From Glycomyces tenuis DSM 44171 (GTDB lineage: Bacteria; Actinomycetota; Actinomycetes; Mycobacteriales; Micromonosporaceae), in the NCBI RefSeq assembly GCF_000427885.1, contig NZ_ATYW01000010.1, positions 124,001-188,000 on the forward strand: a stretch of 64,000 bases of DNA, in the 5' to 3' direction. The position numbers and the translations under genes are program-made. Shown piece by piece: positions 9,156 through 18,546 of the stretch. Below the pieces are notes generated by a model. It saw only the letters and a program-made list of their open reading frames with translations. It had not been told where the DNA came from and searched no databases. How positions within the stretch are numbered: position 1 is the stretch's first letter; each line of letters starts with the position of its first letter.

Positions 9156-10145
9156 GTGAACCTGTTCCAGAGGTGGTTCGCCCAACCGGGCGCGGTGCGC
9201 CGGTGGGCGCTGGTGAGCCTGATCGCCAACGTGGTCATCATCGTGACCGGCGGCGCGGTACGCCTGACCGAATCGGGCCTCGGATGCGCCGAATGGCCGA
9301 AATGCACCGAGCAGTCGCTGGTCGCGACCCCGGAGATGGGCGTTCACGGCGCCATCGAGTTCGGCAACCGGCTCCTGGGCGGCATCGTGGTGGCCCTCGC
9401 CGTCGCGGCGCTGCTCGCGGCCTGGAAACGCGCCCCGCGGCGAACGTCCCTGGTCAAGCTCGCCCTCTGGGTCGTGCTGCTCGCGGTCTCGCAGGCGGTG
9501 ATCGGCGGGATCTCGGTCTGGACGGGCCTCAACTCGTGGATCGTCGGGCTGCACTTCGTGGTCTCGATGGTGATTCTCGTACTCGCCTTGGCGCTCTATC
9601 TGCGCTCCGGCGAGCCGGACGGGCCCGCACGGCCGCTGGTGCCGCACGCCGTGGCGCTCCTGGGCAGGGCGGTGGTCTCGGCCGCGGCGGTGGTGATCCT
9701 GCTCGGTGTGGTCGTGACCGGCTCGGGCCCGCACGCGGGCGACGAGGACACGCCTCGCAACGGCTTGGATCCCGAGCTCATGTCCCAGCTGCACGCCGAC
9801 GGGGTATGGCTGCTGATCGGCCTCAGCGTCGCGCTGGTCTTCACGCTGCATGCCGTGAAGGCCTCCGAGTCCGCGCGGCGGGCGGCCCATGTGCTCGTGG
9901 CCGTGGAGCTGCTCCAGGGCCTGATCGGGTACGTGCAGTACTACACGGACCTGCCCGAGGTGCTGGTCGGCATGCACATGCTGGGCGCCTCGCTCCTGTG
10001 GATCAGCGTGATCGCGGTGGTGTTCGCGCTGCGCAGGCGAGTCCCGGCCGAGAGCCGGGAACCGCAGCGCATCGTGGTGGACCCGGGCCCGGAGGCGCCG
10101 ACGAGCCCGGTTCCGGTCGACACCGAGGCGGCGGCCGAGCGCTGA
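9156..10145 (+). CDS. ctaA: Haem A synthase CtaA/COX15
   Basis: Membrane oxidase that converts haem O to haem A for cytochrome aa3 oxidase. The GTG at 9156 (MNLFQRWFAQPG) gives 329 residues and starts just before the first membrane helix; the longer frame upstream adds only a low-complexity Arg/Gly leader. Conserved parts are the RLTESGLGCAEWPKC motif, the haem-histidine helices around HGAIEFGNRLLG and HFVVSMVIL, and the second-half GSGPHAGDE...QLHAD and GMHMLGASLLW segments. There are eight predicted membrane helices. It is divergent from sufR, and its usual partner ctaB is displaced 25 kb to the right. Confidence 0.92.
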   Translation: MNLFQRWFAQPGAVRRWALVSLIANVVIIVTGGAVRLTESGLGCAEWPKCTEQSLVATPEMGVHGAIEFGNRLLGGIVVALAVAALLAAWKRAPRRTSLVKLALWVVLLAVSQAVIGGISVWTGLNSWIVGLHFVVSMVILVLALALYLRSGEPDGPARPLVPHAVALLGRAVVSAAAVVILLGVVVTGSGPHAGDEDTPRNGLDPELMSQLHADGVWLLIGLSVALVFTLHAVKASESARRAAHVLVAVELLQGLIGYVQYYTDLPEVLVGMHMLGASLLWISVIAVVFALRRRVPAESREPQRIVVDPGPEAPTSPVPVDTEAAAER

Positions 10146-10261
10146 GGCCGAAGCCGGCCGCTTCGCTCGCCCGAGGCCTTGCAAACGCTGTCCACATTCC
10201 CTTATGACGCCGGGTACGGACCATCCGCATAGGAGCGTCCGCCTCAGGGGAACGCGCCTCG

Positions 10262-10411
10262 ACCGACGTTCGGGTCTCCCGGGACAACCACCTGGTCGGC
10301 TCGGGCACCCCCGACAACGCCGGCTCGGTCGATCCCGTGCCCTACGGCTACGACCTCGACGACGCCGAAGACGTCAAATCCATCGTGAGCTCGGGCGCCG
10401 GCGCGAGCTGA
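10262..10411 (+). pseudogene. Remnant of a PL1 pectate lyase C-terminus
   Basis: The frame ending in TGA at 10409-10411 encodes about 49 residues containing VSRDNHLVGSGTPDNAGSV, then PYGYDLDDAEDVKSIVSSGAGAS. The PYxYxLDxAxxVKSxVxxGAG ending is the characteristic tail of secreted polysaccharide lyase family 1 pectate lyases. There is no start codon, signal peptide or catalytic domain upstream; ctaA ends only about 115 bp before. I read this as the last piece of a deleted gene, beside a plant-polysaccharide arabinofuranosidase. Recognition is by eye from the family tail. Confidence 0.55.
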
Positions 10412-10434
10412 CGCAGCGAGGCATGAACCGCGCA

Positions 10435-10466
10435 AGAGGGTCCGGGGTTCGTTCCCCGGACCCTCT
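10435..10466. terminator. Bidirectional hairpin terminator
   Basis: A perfect 13-bp inverted repeat AGAGGGTCCGGGG / CCCCGGACCCTCT with a six-base loop lies between two convergent features: the plus-strand pectate-lyase remnant and ctaA on the left, and the minus-strand GH51 gene ending at 10496. There is no strong T tract, as is common in high-GC actinobacteria. Confidence 0.7.
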
Positions 10467-10495
10467 CCGGCGCCAGCCGGGTTCATTCAGTCAGG

Positions 10496-12985
10496 TCAAT
10501 GCCTTCCGGTGGGTCTGAGTTCGATGAAGGTCACCGAGTAGGGCTCGAACTCGTAGGTGAAGTCGTTGCCCAGGTGCCTGACCCGCTCGGTCTCCGGGGA
10601 CAGGACCGGTTCCTCGCCGAGGATGTTGTCGCAGCCCGGATCGCAGGCGAGGGTGGTGACCTCGCCGGTCTTGTGGAGCTTCTGCCCCTCGAGCTCGACG
10701 TCGGTCCGCACCGGCTCGCCGGTGGCGTTCACGACCTTGAGCGTGACCGCGCCGGTCTCCTCGTCGCGGGTGACGACCTGGTACAGCGGCTCGATCCGCT
10801 GCTCGTCCACCACGCTGAACACCTGCTCGCCGTCGACGAAACCGGTGATGGTGCGCCCGCGGACCTCCAGGCGGAGGTCGTAGGTGCGGCCGGTCTCGAT
10901 CACGGTGTCGTGGTTGACCAGTGTGGACTTGCCGCCGCCGCTGGCCTTCTCCAGTGCCGAGGTCGTGTTGCCCCAGCCGCCGAGGTTCCACCAGTAGTAG
11001 TCCTCGGAGCCCTCGACGCCGAACATGACCAGGAATCCCTCGTCGCCGGCGGTCTTGGTGGCCTTGACCTCCATGGTGTAGTTCGACCAGTCGGCCTCGC
11101 CGGCGACGGAGCGCGCGTCGGTGACGATCGCGCTCTGCTGGTAGGCCCCGTCGACCACTTCCCATGTGCCGGTGGGCGTGCCGCCGGGACCCGAGGGCGT
11201 CCAGGCCTCGGCTCCGGCGGAGAAGTCGTCCTCGAACAAAACAGATCCGCCGTCGGCGGCGGTGACCTTCACGTCGTCGTAGGACGCCGCGGTGTTCCAC
11301 GTGGCCAGGCCGATGCCGCCGGCGATGTCGGGCTGCTCGAGCGGATCGGCCTCCAGCTCGGAGGCGAAGACCTCGTCGCCGGCGTTGGTGCCGAACAGCT
11401 TCTGCACCTCGTAGCTGGTCGAGGCCACGGCCTGGTGGTTGTCGAACCAGATCATGTCGGGCGCCCAGTCCACATAGTCGATGTTGGACAGCAGCGGCGC
11501 GTACGAGGCCATGTCGACCACGTCGCCGTTGCGCTCGATGCCGGTCAGGTAGGAGGCCTCGGACAGCGCGTTCCACCACGTGTTGCCCTGCGAGGCGTAC
11601 TCGCCGAGGAACACGTGCGGTCCGTTCCGGTCGTAGGAGTCGTAGCGTTCGTTGTTGGAGAAGAACCACTCCGGGGAGTTGTAGTAGTGCTCGTCGACCA
11701 GGTCGGCGCCGTACTCGCGGGCGAGCTCCCAGCCCCGGTCGAAGATCGGGCCCTGGTCGTCCGGACCGGAGTTGGCGATGATCTCGATGTCCGGGTACGC
11801 CTCCCGGATCGCCGCGTGGAACTCCGGATAGTGCGCGGCGTAGCCGTCGGAGTTCGGCTCCTCGTTGCCGATGCCGATGGACTCCAGGCCGAACGGCTCG
11901 GGGTGGCCCATCTCGGCGCGCACCGCGCCCCACTCGGTGTCGACCTCGCCGTTGGCGAACTCGATCAGATCCAGCGCGTCCTGCACCAGGGCGTCGAGCT
12001 GTTCGGGCGTGGCGACCTCGTTCCAGCCGCAGCCGGTCACCCCGGCCTGCACCACCGGCAGCGGCTCGGCGCCGATGTCCTCGGCGAACTGGAAGTACTC
12101 GAAGTAGCCCAGCCCGTAGGACTGGTTGTAGCCCCAGGTGTTGAAGTTGGTCTTGCGCTGCTCGACCGGGCCGACGGTGTCCTTCCAGTTGTAGAAGCGC
12201 TGACGGCTGTCCGGATCGAACGAGCCGGTATTGACCAGGCAGCCGCCCGGGAAGCGAAGGAACGAGGGATCGAGGTCGGCGATCATCTGCGCCAGATCGG
12301 GACGCAGGCCGTTCTCGCGGCCCTTCCAGGTGTCCTGCGGGAACAGCGACACCATGTCGAGGTCGGCCGCGGCGTCGGTGCCGACCGCCAGCCGTCCGTC
12401 GATCGTGGAGTCGGTCGCCGTCAAGGCGGCCTCGACCTGGGTCCACTCACCGCCGCCGGCGGTGATGGCGACCGGATCGCTGACCGCGGCGCCGTCGGCG
12501 TCGAGCAGCTGGACGGTCAGCTCGGCGCCGCCGGTCCTGGCCCACACCGAGAAGTCGTACGACTTCCCGGCCTCGAAGGCCATCCCGGAGTTGTATCCGG
12601 CGTTGACGATCGTCGTGCCGGCCTCGGCGGTGAGGTAGTGGACGTTGTTCTCGTGCAAACTTGAGTTATCGCTAACACTGGCAGCGCCGTCCACGGCCCA
12701 GGCTGTCAGCGAGTCGTATGCGGCGTTGTCGGCCGGAGCGAACTCGAACGAGCGGTTCTGGACCAGCTCGGCGTACAGGCCGCCGTCGGCGGCGTGGTTG
12801 ATGTCCTCATAGAACAGGCCATAGAGGCGATCGGAGATCGCGGTCGCGTCCTCCAGATCGACCTTGATCTCGGCATCGAGGTCGTCGGCGGACGCCTGGC
12901 TCGCAGTGAGAGAGGTGACCGCGATGCCCGCGGCTGCCGCCGCGGCCACTGCGGCCATGGTTCGGGGTCGTTTCAGAGGCTTCAT
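10496..12985 (-). CDS. Secreted GH51 alpha-L-arabinofuranosidase, multidomain
   Basis: Exported glycosidase releasing arabinofuranose from arabinan or arabinoxylan. The ATG at 12985 gives 829 residues with a classic signal peptide (basic KPLKRPR, Ala-rich core, ASA cleavage near residue 33). The N-terminal GH51 part is interrupted by a CBM4/9-like insert (about residues 95-210). The acid/base E375 lies in GIGNEEP and the nucleophile E462 in FLGEYA. A second jelly-roll/LamG- or DUF1080-like module (about 575-690, rich in WNLGGWGN) is inserted before the C-terminal arabinofuranosidase domain. It faces a LacI-like operator at its 5' end. Substrate range is not readable from sequence. Confidence 0.9.
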   Translation of the reverse strand: MKPLKRPRTMAAVAAAAAAGIAVTSLTASQASADDLDAEIKVDLEDATAISDRLYGLFYEDINHAADGGLYAELVQNRSFEFAPADNAAYDSLTAWAVDGAASVSDNSSLHENNVHYLTAEAGTTIVNAGYNSGMAFEAGKSYDFSVWARTGGAELTVQLLDADGAAVSDPVAITAGGGEWTQVEAALTATDSTIDGRLAVGTDAAADLDMVSLFPQDTWKGRENGLRPDLAQMIADLDPSFLRFPGGCLVNTGSFDPDSRQRFYNWKDTVGPVEQRKTNFNTWGYNQSYGLGYFEYFQFAEDIGAEPLPVVQAGVTGCGWNEVATPEQLDALVQDALDLIEFANGEVDTEWGAVRAEMGHPEPFGLESIGIGNEEPNSDGYAAHYPEFHAAIREAYPDIEIIANSGPDDQGPIFDRGWELAREYGADLVDEHYYNSPEWFFSNNERYDSYDRNGPHVFLGEYASQGNTWWNALSEASYLTGIERNGDVVDMASYAPLLSNIDYVDWAPDMIWFDNHQAVASTSYEVQKLFGTNAGDEVFASELEADPLEQPDIAGGIGLATWNTAASYDDVKVTAADGGSVLFEDDFSAGAEAWTPSGPGGTPTGTWEVVDGAYQQSAIVTDARSVAGEADWSNYTMEVKATKTAGDEGFLVMFGVEGSEDYYWWNLGGWGNTTSALEKASGGGKSTLVNHDTVIETGRTYDLRLEVRGRTITGFVDGEQVFSVVDEQRIEPLYQVVTRDEETGAVTLKVVNATGEPVRTDVELEGQKLHKTGEVTTLACDPGCDNILGEEPVLSPETERVRHLGNDFTYEFEPYSVTFIELRPTGRH

Positions 12986-13026
12986 GTGCTCCCGTCCTCT
13001 GGTTTGAAGCATGTCGATATATTGTG

Positions 13027-13042
13027 AATGTTATCGATCACG
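13027..13042. promoter_or_regulatory. LacI-family-like operator upstream of the GH51 gene
   Basis: AATGTTATCGATCACG has the central ATCGAT palindrome and a TGTTATCG left half typical of sugar-responsive LacI-family operators (ideal TGTTATCGATAACA). It lies about 42 bp upstream of the arabinofuranosidase start, in the divergent region shared with the ADP-ribosylglycohydrolase gene. No LacI regulator is encoded in the window, so control would be in trans. Confidence 0.45.
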
Positions 13043-13090
13043 CAGTCAAGGCCGCGGGGCACCGAATTCCTCTGGCCCGAACGTCCCGAA

Positions 13091-13096
13091 TACAAT
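13091..13096 (+). promoter_or_regulatory. -10 element of a probably leaderless promoter
   Basis: TACAAT ends seven bases before the GTG at 13103, the spacing expected when transcription begins at the start codon. No Shine-Dalgarno sequence precedes that GTG, which supports a leaderless message for the ADP-ribosylglycohydrolase gene. The -35 region is weak. Confidence 0.5.
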
Positions 13097-13102
13097 CCGA
13101 GA

Positions 13103-14059
13103 GTGACTCCTCCCCCCGACGATCGGATCCTGGGCTGCCTCATCGGAGGCGCGATCGGCGACGCGCTGGGCTACCAGGTCGAGTTCGACTCCTGGCCGCA
13201 GATCGAGCGCGAATGGGGCCCCTCGGGGGTCACCGAGCTGCGCTACGGCCGCGTCTCCGACGACACCCAGATGACGCTGTTCACCGCCGAAGGACTCCTC
13301 GAGGCCGTCGAGGGCGAGGAGTTCGCCTCGGTCCGCCGCGCCTATCTGCGCTGGTACGACACGCAGACCAAGCCCATGCCGCCCATGGGGTCCCGAGGCC
13401 TGGCCGCCGAGCCGTGGCTCTACATGCGACGCGCGCCGGGCAACGCGTGCCTGTCGGGGCTCGCGAAAGGCGCAGAGCCCGGCGTCAACCCGCAGTCCAA
13501 GGGCTGCGGGACGGTCATGCGCTCGGCGCCGTTCGGCCTCCTCGCCTCCTCCCCCGACGCGGCCTACGAGCTGGCGCGGCAATGCTCGGCGCTCACCCAC
13601 GGCCACCCCACCGCGGGCGCGGCGGCGGGCGCGTTCGCGATGATGACGGCCCACCTGCTCGACGGCGAGACCGTCCAGAAGGCCGTGTCGCACACGATGC
13701 TGCACCTGCGCCAGAGCCTGGACCGCTCCGAGACCGCCGACGCCCTCCAGCGGGCCTTCGAGCTGGCCGGGAACGTCCCGCCCGGGCCGAACTCGTGCGC
13801 TCCGCTGGGCGAGGGCTGGATCGCCGAGGAGGCCCTCGCGATCGCCGTGTACTGCCTGCTGGGCACCGACGACGTCCGCCGGGCGCTGGTCGCGGCCGTC
13901 AGCCACGGCGGCGACTCGGACTCGACCGGGGCGATCCTGGGGAACCTGCTCGGCGCCGCCTACGGCTGCGCCGCGCTCCCACCGGAGTGGGCCGCCCAGG
14001 TCGAGGGCCGCGAGACCATGGCGGGCCTGGCCGAGCGGATGGCCGCGGCCAGGCCCTAG
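13103..14059 (+). CDS. ADP-ribosylglycohydrolase (ARH/DraG family)
   Basis: Dinuclear-magnesium hydrolase that removes ADP-ribose from proteins or other targets. The chosen GTG gives 318 residues starting MTPPPDDRILGCLIGGAIGDALG, directly at the family N-terminus. Metal-binding motifs are SDDTQMTLFT (about residue 50) and SHGGDSDSTGAILGNLLGA near residue 270. The substrate residue cannot be told from sequence. It stands alone on the plus strand, divergent from the GH51 gene, and ends five bases before a decayed DUF4132 fragment on the other strand. Confidence 0.88.
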   Translation: MTPPPDDRILGCLIGGAIGDALGYQVEFDSWPQIEREWGPSGVTELRYGRVSDDTQMTLFTAEGLLEAVEGEEFASVRRAYLRWYDTQTKPMPPMGSRGLAAEPWLYMRRAPGNACLSGLAKGAEPGVNPQSKGCGTVMRSAPFGLLASSPDAAYELARQCSALTHGHPTAGAAAGAFAMMTAHLLDGETVQKAVSHTMLHLRQSLDRSETADALQRAFELAGNVPPGPNSCAPLGEGWIAEEALAIAVYCLLGTDDVRRALVAAVSHGGDSDSTGAILGNLLGAAYGCAALPPEWAAQVEGRETMAGLAERMAAARP

Positions 14060-14063
14060 ACGC

Positions 14064-14204
14064 TCAGGCGGTATCGGTGAGCCTGGACAGCGTGCAGAGC
14101 GGTTCGGAGGCGGTCACCGGGTCGAGACGCTCGGGCGGCGCCGCGTCGAGGAGGAGCGGGTGCGCCAGGCGGATCACGGCACGGGATCGGCGGGCACCGA
14201 CCAT
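14064..14204 (-). pseudogene. Decayed DUF4132 (MolR/YehI-like) gene fragment
   Basis: A 46-codon frame reads MVGARRSRAVIRLAHPLLLD followed directly by AAPPERLDPVTASEPLCTLSRLTDTA and a stop. The first block matches the DUF4132 proteins to the right (AVIRLAHPVLL, LVRLAHP). The second matches their extreme C-termini (IDAVTASEVLAALARITETA). In the intact genes these blocks are about 140 residues apart, so an internal deletion fused them and the rest of the gene is gone. It lies between the ADP-ribosylglycohydrolase and malic enzyme genes. An expressed short peptide is possible but not indicated. Confidence 0.65.
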
Positions 14205-14215
14205 CCCTCCGTGTC

Positions 14216-15352
<1,137 letters not shown>

Positions 15353-15463
15353 GTGGTTTCAAGCCTCATTGCTTCGATGACGATCGCCGACAGTCGAATC
15401 CGGGAACGGTGATGCGCCGGTTGTTCGCGTGGCTGGAGATGCTGGGTGTCGCCCAGAGACGGC

Positions 15464-17425
15464 TCAGTGTAGCTCGGCGGTGATGAGCGTCCGAATGGCG
15501 GCTCGGGTCCAGGCCGCGGTTCGCGCGGCGTCGTCGTCTTCGCCCAACGCTTTGGACAGTTGAACGAAATCAGTTGCGGTCCTTCGCAATCCGACGCGGC
15601 GCAGTGCGGCGGCGGCGGATTCGACGCGCTGCCGGGAGGGTTCGCGGGCCTGCCGCAGCCCGCGGTGGGCGAGGTCGGCGCAGACGCCGAGGGCCTCGTC
15701 GACGGCGGCGGCGATCGGGTCGCGTTCGACGGCGGTCGCGGCGCCGAGTCCGGCCGAGTCGTCGCCGGGAGCGAGGTCGGGGACGACGAGTCCTTCACCG
15801 GTGAGGATCGCGGTGGGCTCGACGACGAGTTCGCCGCGGTGGCGGCGCAGCGTCCCGGCGATCGCCCGCGTCCCCCGCGCGAGCGCGGTCTCGATGGCCT
15901 CGAGCGCCCCGGGCGCGGCGGCACGGTGGACGGCCCGCAGCCGCGCTCGCCCGCCGCCTGGGGCGGTGAGGACCGCTTCGAAGGTCTGCGAGGCCGGGTC
16001 GTATCCGCTCGCCTCGACGCGGTCGACGGCGACGACGCGGACGAGTTCGGCGGCGACGCGCGGGCGGATCATGCTCGGCGGCATCGCGTTCAGCTGCTCG
16101 TGGGCGGCGTCGAGGTCGGTGACCCGCAGGCTCGCGGGCAGCTCGTTCCACGCCTGGCCCAGCGGCAGCACCTGGGTCCTGGCGAGGCGTCCGGTGCCGA
16201 GCTTGAGCGCGCGGGCGGCGTTGCGGCTGGCGGCCTCGGAGACGACGTTCCCGGCGGCGAGGGCGCCGATCCGGCATCCGGCGAGGCGGCGTCCGGCGAT
16301 GTCGTGGCCGGTCAGGGCCTGGTCTTCGGGGATCTCCCAGTCGCGGGCGACGGTCAGGACCACGCCGGTCTCGGGGTGGGCGAGGAAGAGTTCGGCGGTC
16401 CGGCGCTCGCCGTCGGTGCCGATCCGGCAGCCCAGTCCGGTGAGCCGCACCAGGGTCAGCGGGGTCTCGTCGACCTCGTCGCTGCCGAGGATCCGCGAGT
16501 TCGGCGTGCCCGAGGACGAGCGGGCGGCGCGCTCGCGGGCGGGCAGTTCGGCCAGGAGGGCGGCGAAGCGCTGCGGGTCGTAGGAGGCCGATCGTTCGCG
16601 GTAGCGCCGGACCTGGTCGATGAGGTCGCGCATGGCTCCGGCGGGCCAGTGCATGCGGCGCCCGGCGAGGGCGCCCGCCTCGCGGGTGAGCGCGGCGGTC
16701 AGGACGCCGTCGACGCTGTCGACGCCGCCGAGGAGGAGCCGCTCGGCCAGGGCCGTGGCCTCGGACAGTTCGGCGGCGTCGCCGCCGCCGCCGACGCTGA
16801 TCGAGGCCGCCGCGGTGGATTCGGGGACGGCTTCGGCGGCGGCCTCGGCTTCGCGGAAGGCCCAGACGGCCAGGACGATGCCGAGGTCGCGGGCGGGGCC
16901 GGTGGCGTCGGTGTGGGCGTAGCCGAGCTCGCCGGGGACGAGGAAGGAGACGGTGCAGGTGGGCAGTTCGGCGACGGCGGGCCGGTCGGGTCCGGGCCAG
17001 GTGAGCCTGGCGGTGTAGCCGGCGCGGCGGGCCTTCTCGGCGGCGTTGAGGGCGTGTCTGCCGACCGCTTCGCGCAGCTGCTCGTCGGTGACGGCCGCGG
17101 GCGAGGGGACCGCCTCGGCGGGGCCGTCGGGTTCGGCGGCGTCGGCGGGCTCATGGCGCCGCTGGTAGGCGAGGACGGCGCCGATGCGGTGGCGGCACTT
17201 CGCGGCGGCCGAGCACGTGCAGGCGGCGGCCGCGAGGCCGCCTTCGGCGGGCAGGGTGGTCTCGGTGCCGTCGGGGAAGACCGCGCGGACGGCGCCGTCG
17301 TCGGCGAGGTCGAGTTCGGGGACGGTCCCGGCGTCGAGGTCCTTGGCGGCGCGTTTGACCAGGCCGCGGTTGGCCAGTGCGGCGAGGCTCTCGTGGGTGA
17401 GCGCGAGGAGGTCTTCTCTGATCAT
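15464..17425 (-). CDS. SWIM zinc-finger protein (YehQ-like)
   Basis: A 653-residue protein with an N-terminal SWIM zinc finger: C69-X-C71, C77-X-H79 (CTCSAAAKCRH). Such fingers bind DNA, RNA or protein partners. The remaining 570 residues are Ala/Arg-rich, mainly helical by appearance, with no recognised catalytic motif. The ATG at 17425 overlaps the VWA stop by four bases; the much longer frame upstream of it is only VWA read out of frame. It is the fourth and last cistron of the MoxR-DUF5682-VWA-SWIM operon and corresponds in content and position to E. coli yehQ. Function is unknown. Confidence 0.85.
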   Translation of the reverse strand: MIREDLLALTHESLAALANRGLVKRAAKDLDAGTVPELDLADDGAVRAVFPDGTETTLPAEGGLAAAACTCSAAAKCRHRIGAVLAYQRRHEPADAAEPDGPAEAVPSPAAVTDEQLREAVGRHALNAAEKARRAGYTARLTWPGPDRPAVAELPTCTVSFLVPGELGYAHTDATGPARDLGIVLAVWAFREAEAAAEAVPESTAAASISVGGGGDAAELSEATALAERLLLGGVDSVDGVLTAALTREAGALAGRRMHWPAGAMRDLIDQVRRYRERSASYDPQRFAALLAELPARERAARSSSGTPNSRILGSDEVDETPLTLVRLTGLGCRIGTDGERRTAELFLAHPETGVVLTVARDWEIPEDQALTGHDIAGRRLAGCRIGALAAGNVVSEAASRNAARALKLGTGRLARTQVLPLGQAWNELPASLRVTDLDAAHEQLNAMPPSMIRPRVAAELVRVVAVDRVEASGYDPASQTFEAVLTAPGGGRARLRAVHRAAAPGALEAIETALARGTRAIAGTLRRHRGELVVEPTAILTGEGLVVPDLAPGDDSAGLGAATAVERDPIAAAVDEALGVCADLAHRGLRQAREPSRQRVESAAAALRRVGLRRTATDFVQLSKALGEDDDAARTAAWTRAAIRTLITAELH

Positions 17426-18546
17426 TTGCCGAGCCTTTCGGCGACGAATTCGGCGAGGTGCGCGGGCGTCATGGCGCCGATGTGGGCGCCCGCGGACGCC
17501 AGGCGCCCGGCCAGGTCCCGGTCGTAGGACGGGTTGGCGTCCTCGTCCAATGCGGCCAGTCCGAGGAACTCGGTGCCTTGCTCGCACAGCTGCTTGACGG
17601 TGTGGACGAGTCGCTGGGCGTTGCCGCCCTCGTAGAAGTCGGTGATGAGCGCGATGATGGAGCGCCGGGGGTTCTCGACGAGGCCGGCCGCGTAGTCGAC
17701 GGCCCTGGAGATGTCGGTGCCGCCGCCGAGCTGCACCTTCATGAGCAGTTCGACCGGGTCGTCGACGTCGCTGGTGAGGTCGACGACGTTGGAGTCGAAG
17801 GCGACCAGGTGCGTCTTCAGTCCAGGGAGGGCGTACAGGCACGAGGCGGTGACCGCGGAGTGGATGACCGAGCCGGCCATGGACCCGGACTGGTCGACGA
17901 CGAGGATCATCTGCCACTGCTCGAGCCTGCGGCTGGTGCGCGAGTGGAAGTGGGGCCGCTCGATGGCGATCCGGTTCCGCTCGGGGTCGTAGTGCTTGAG
18001 GTTGGCGTGGATGGTGCGGCGCAGGTCGAAGTCGCGGGCGCGGCGGTGGAGGCTGGGGCGGCGGGCGCGGCTGCCGGTGAAGACGGTGCGGACCTCGACC
18101 GAGAGCTTCTCGACGAGCTGGCGCACCACTTCGGCGACGATGCGGCGGGCGGCGGCCAGGACCTGCGGGTTCATCAGGTGCTTGGTGCGCAGCACGGCTT
18201 TGAGGAGCGCCGCGTTCGGCTCGACGCGCTCGAGGACCTCGGCATTGGTGACGATGTCGTCGATCTCGTAGCGTTCGATGGCGTCGCGTTCGAGCCGCTC
18301 GACGGTCTCCTTGGGGAAGAGCCGGTGGATCTGGTCGAGCCAGTCCACTGTGGTGAGGGCGGAGCCGCCGCTGCCGGCGCCGCGCACGCCGCCGCGGCGG
18401 ACCTCGCGTTCGCCCAGGCCCTCCTCGCGGTTGTAGAGCCAGTCGAGGGCGGCGTCGCACGCCTCGCCCTCGGCCGACAGGCGTCCGGTGTGCTGCTCGG
18501 CGGCGGGGCCGAGGATCAGCCGCCACCGCTCCAGGTCTGCGCTCAT
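17422..18546 (-). CDS. VWA-domain protein (YehP-like), partner of the MoxR ATPase
   Basis: A 374-residue protein with a helical N-terminal half and a C-terminal von Willebrand A domain. The MIDAS metal site is complete: DQSGSM (D218, S220, S222), GGGTD (T277) and ITDFYEGG (D303). VWA proteins of this type are adaptors for MoxR AAA+ ATPases, bringing the motor to its target. The gene overlaps its neighbours by four bases on both sides, so it is tightly coupled in translation. Length and domain order match E. coli YehP (about 378 residues, from memory). Confidence 0.9.
   Translation of the reverse strand: MSADLERWRLILGPAAEQHTGRLSAEGEACDAALDWLYNREEGLGEREVRRGGVRGAGSGGSALTTVDWLDQIHRLFPKETVERLERDAIERYEIDDIVTNAEVLERVEPNAALLKAVLRTKHLMNPQVLAAARRIVAEVVRQLVEKLSVEVRTVFTGSRARRPSLHRRARDFDLRRTIHANLKHYDPERNRIAIERPHFHSRTSRRLEQWQMILVVDQSGSMAGSVIHSAVTASCLYALPGLKTHLVAFDSNVVDLTSDVDDPVELLMKVQLGGGTDISRAVDYAAGLVENPRRSIIALITDFYEGGNAQRLVHTVKQLCEQGTEFLGLAALDEDANPSYDRDLAGRLASAGAHIGAMTPAHLAEFVAERLGK

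Noticed and set aside
10204-10518. A 104-codon plus-strand gene after ctaA
   Set aside because: Arg/Gly-rich shadow composition, and it crosses the hairpin terminator; the pectate-lyase remnant is in a different frame.
10499-12664. Long plus-strand open frame (721 codons) opposite the GH51 gene
   Set aside because: Shadow of the arabinofuranosidase; no recognised motif and no ribosome-binding site.
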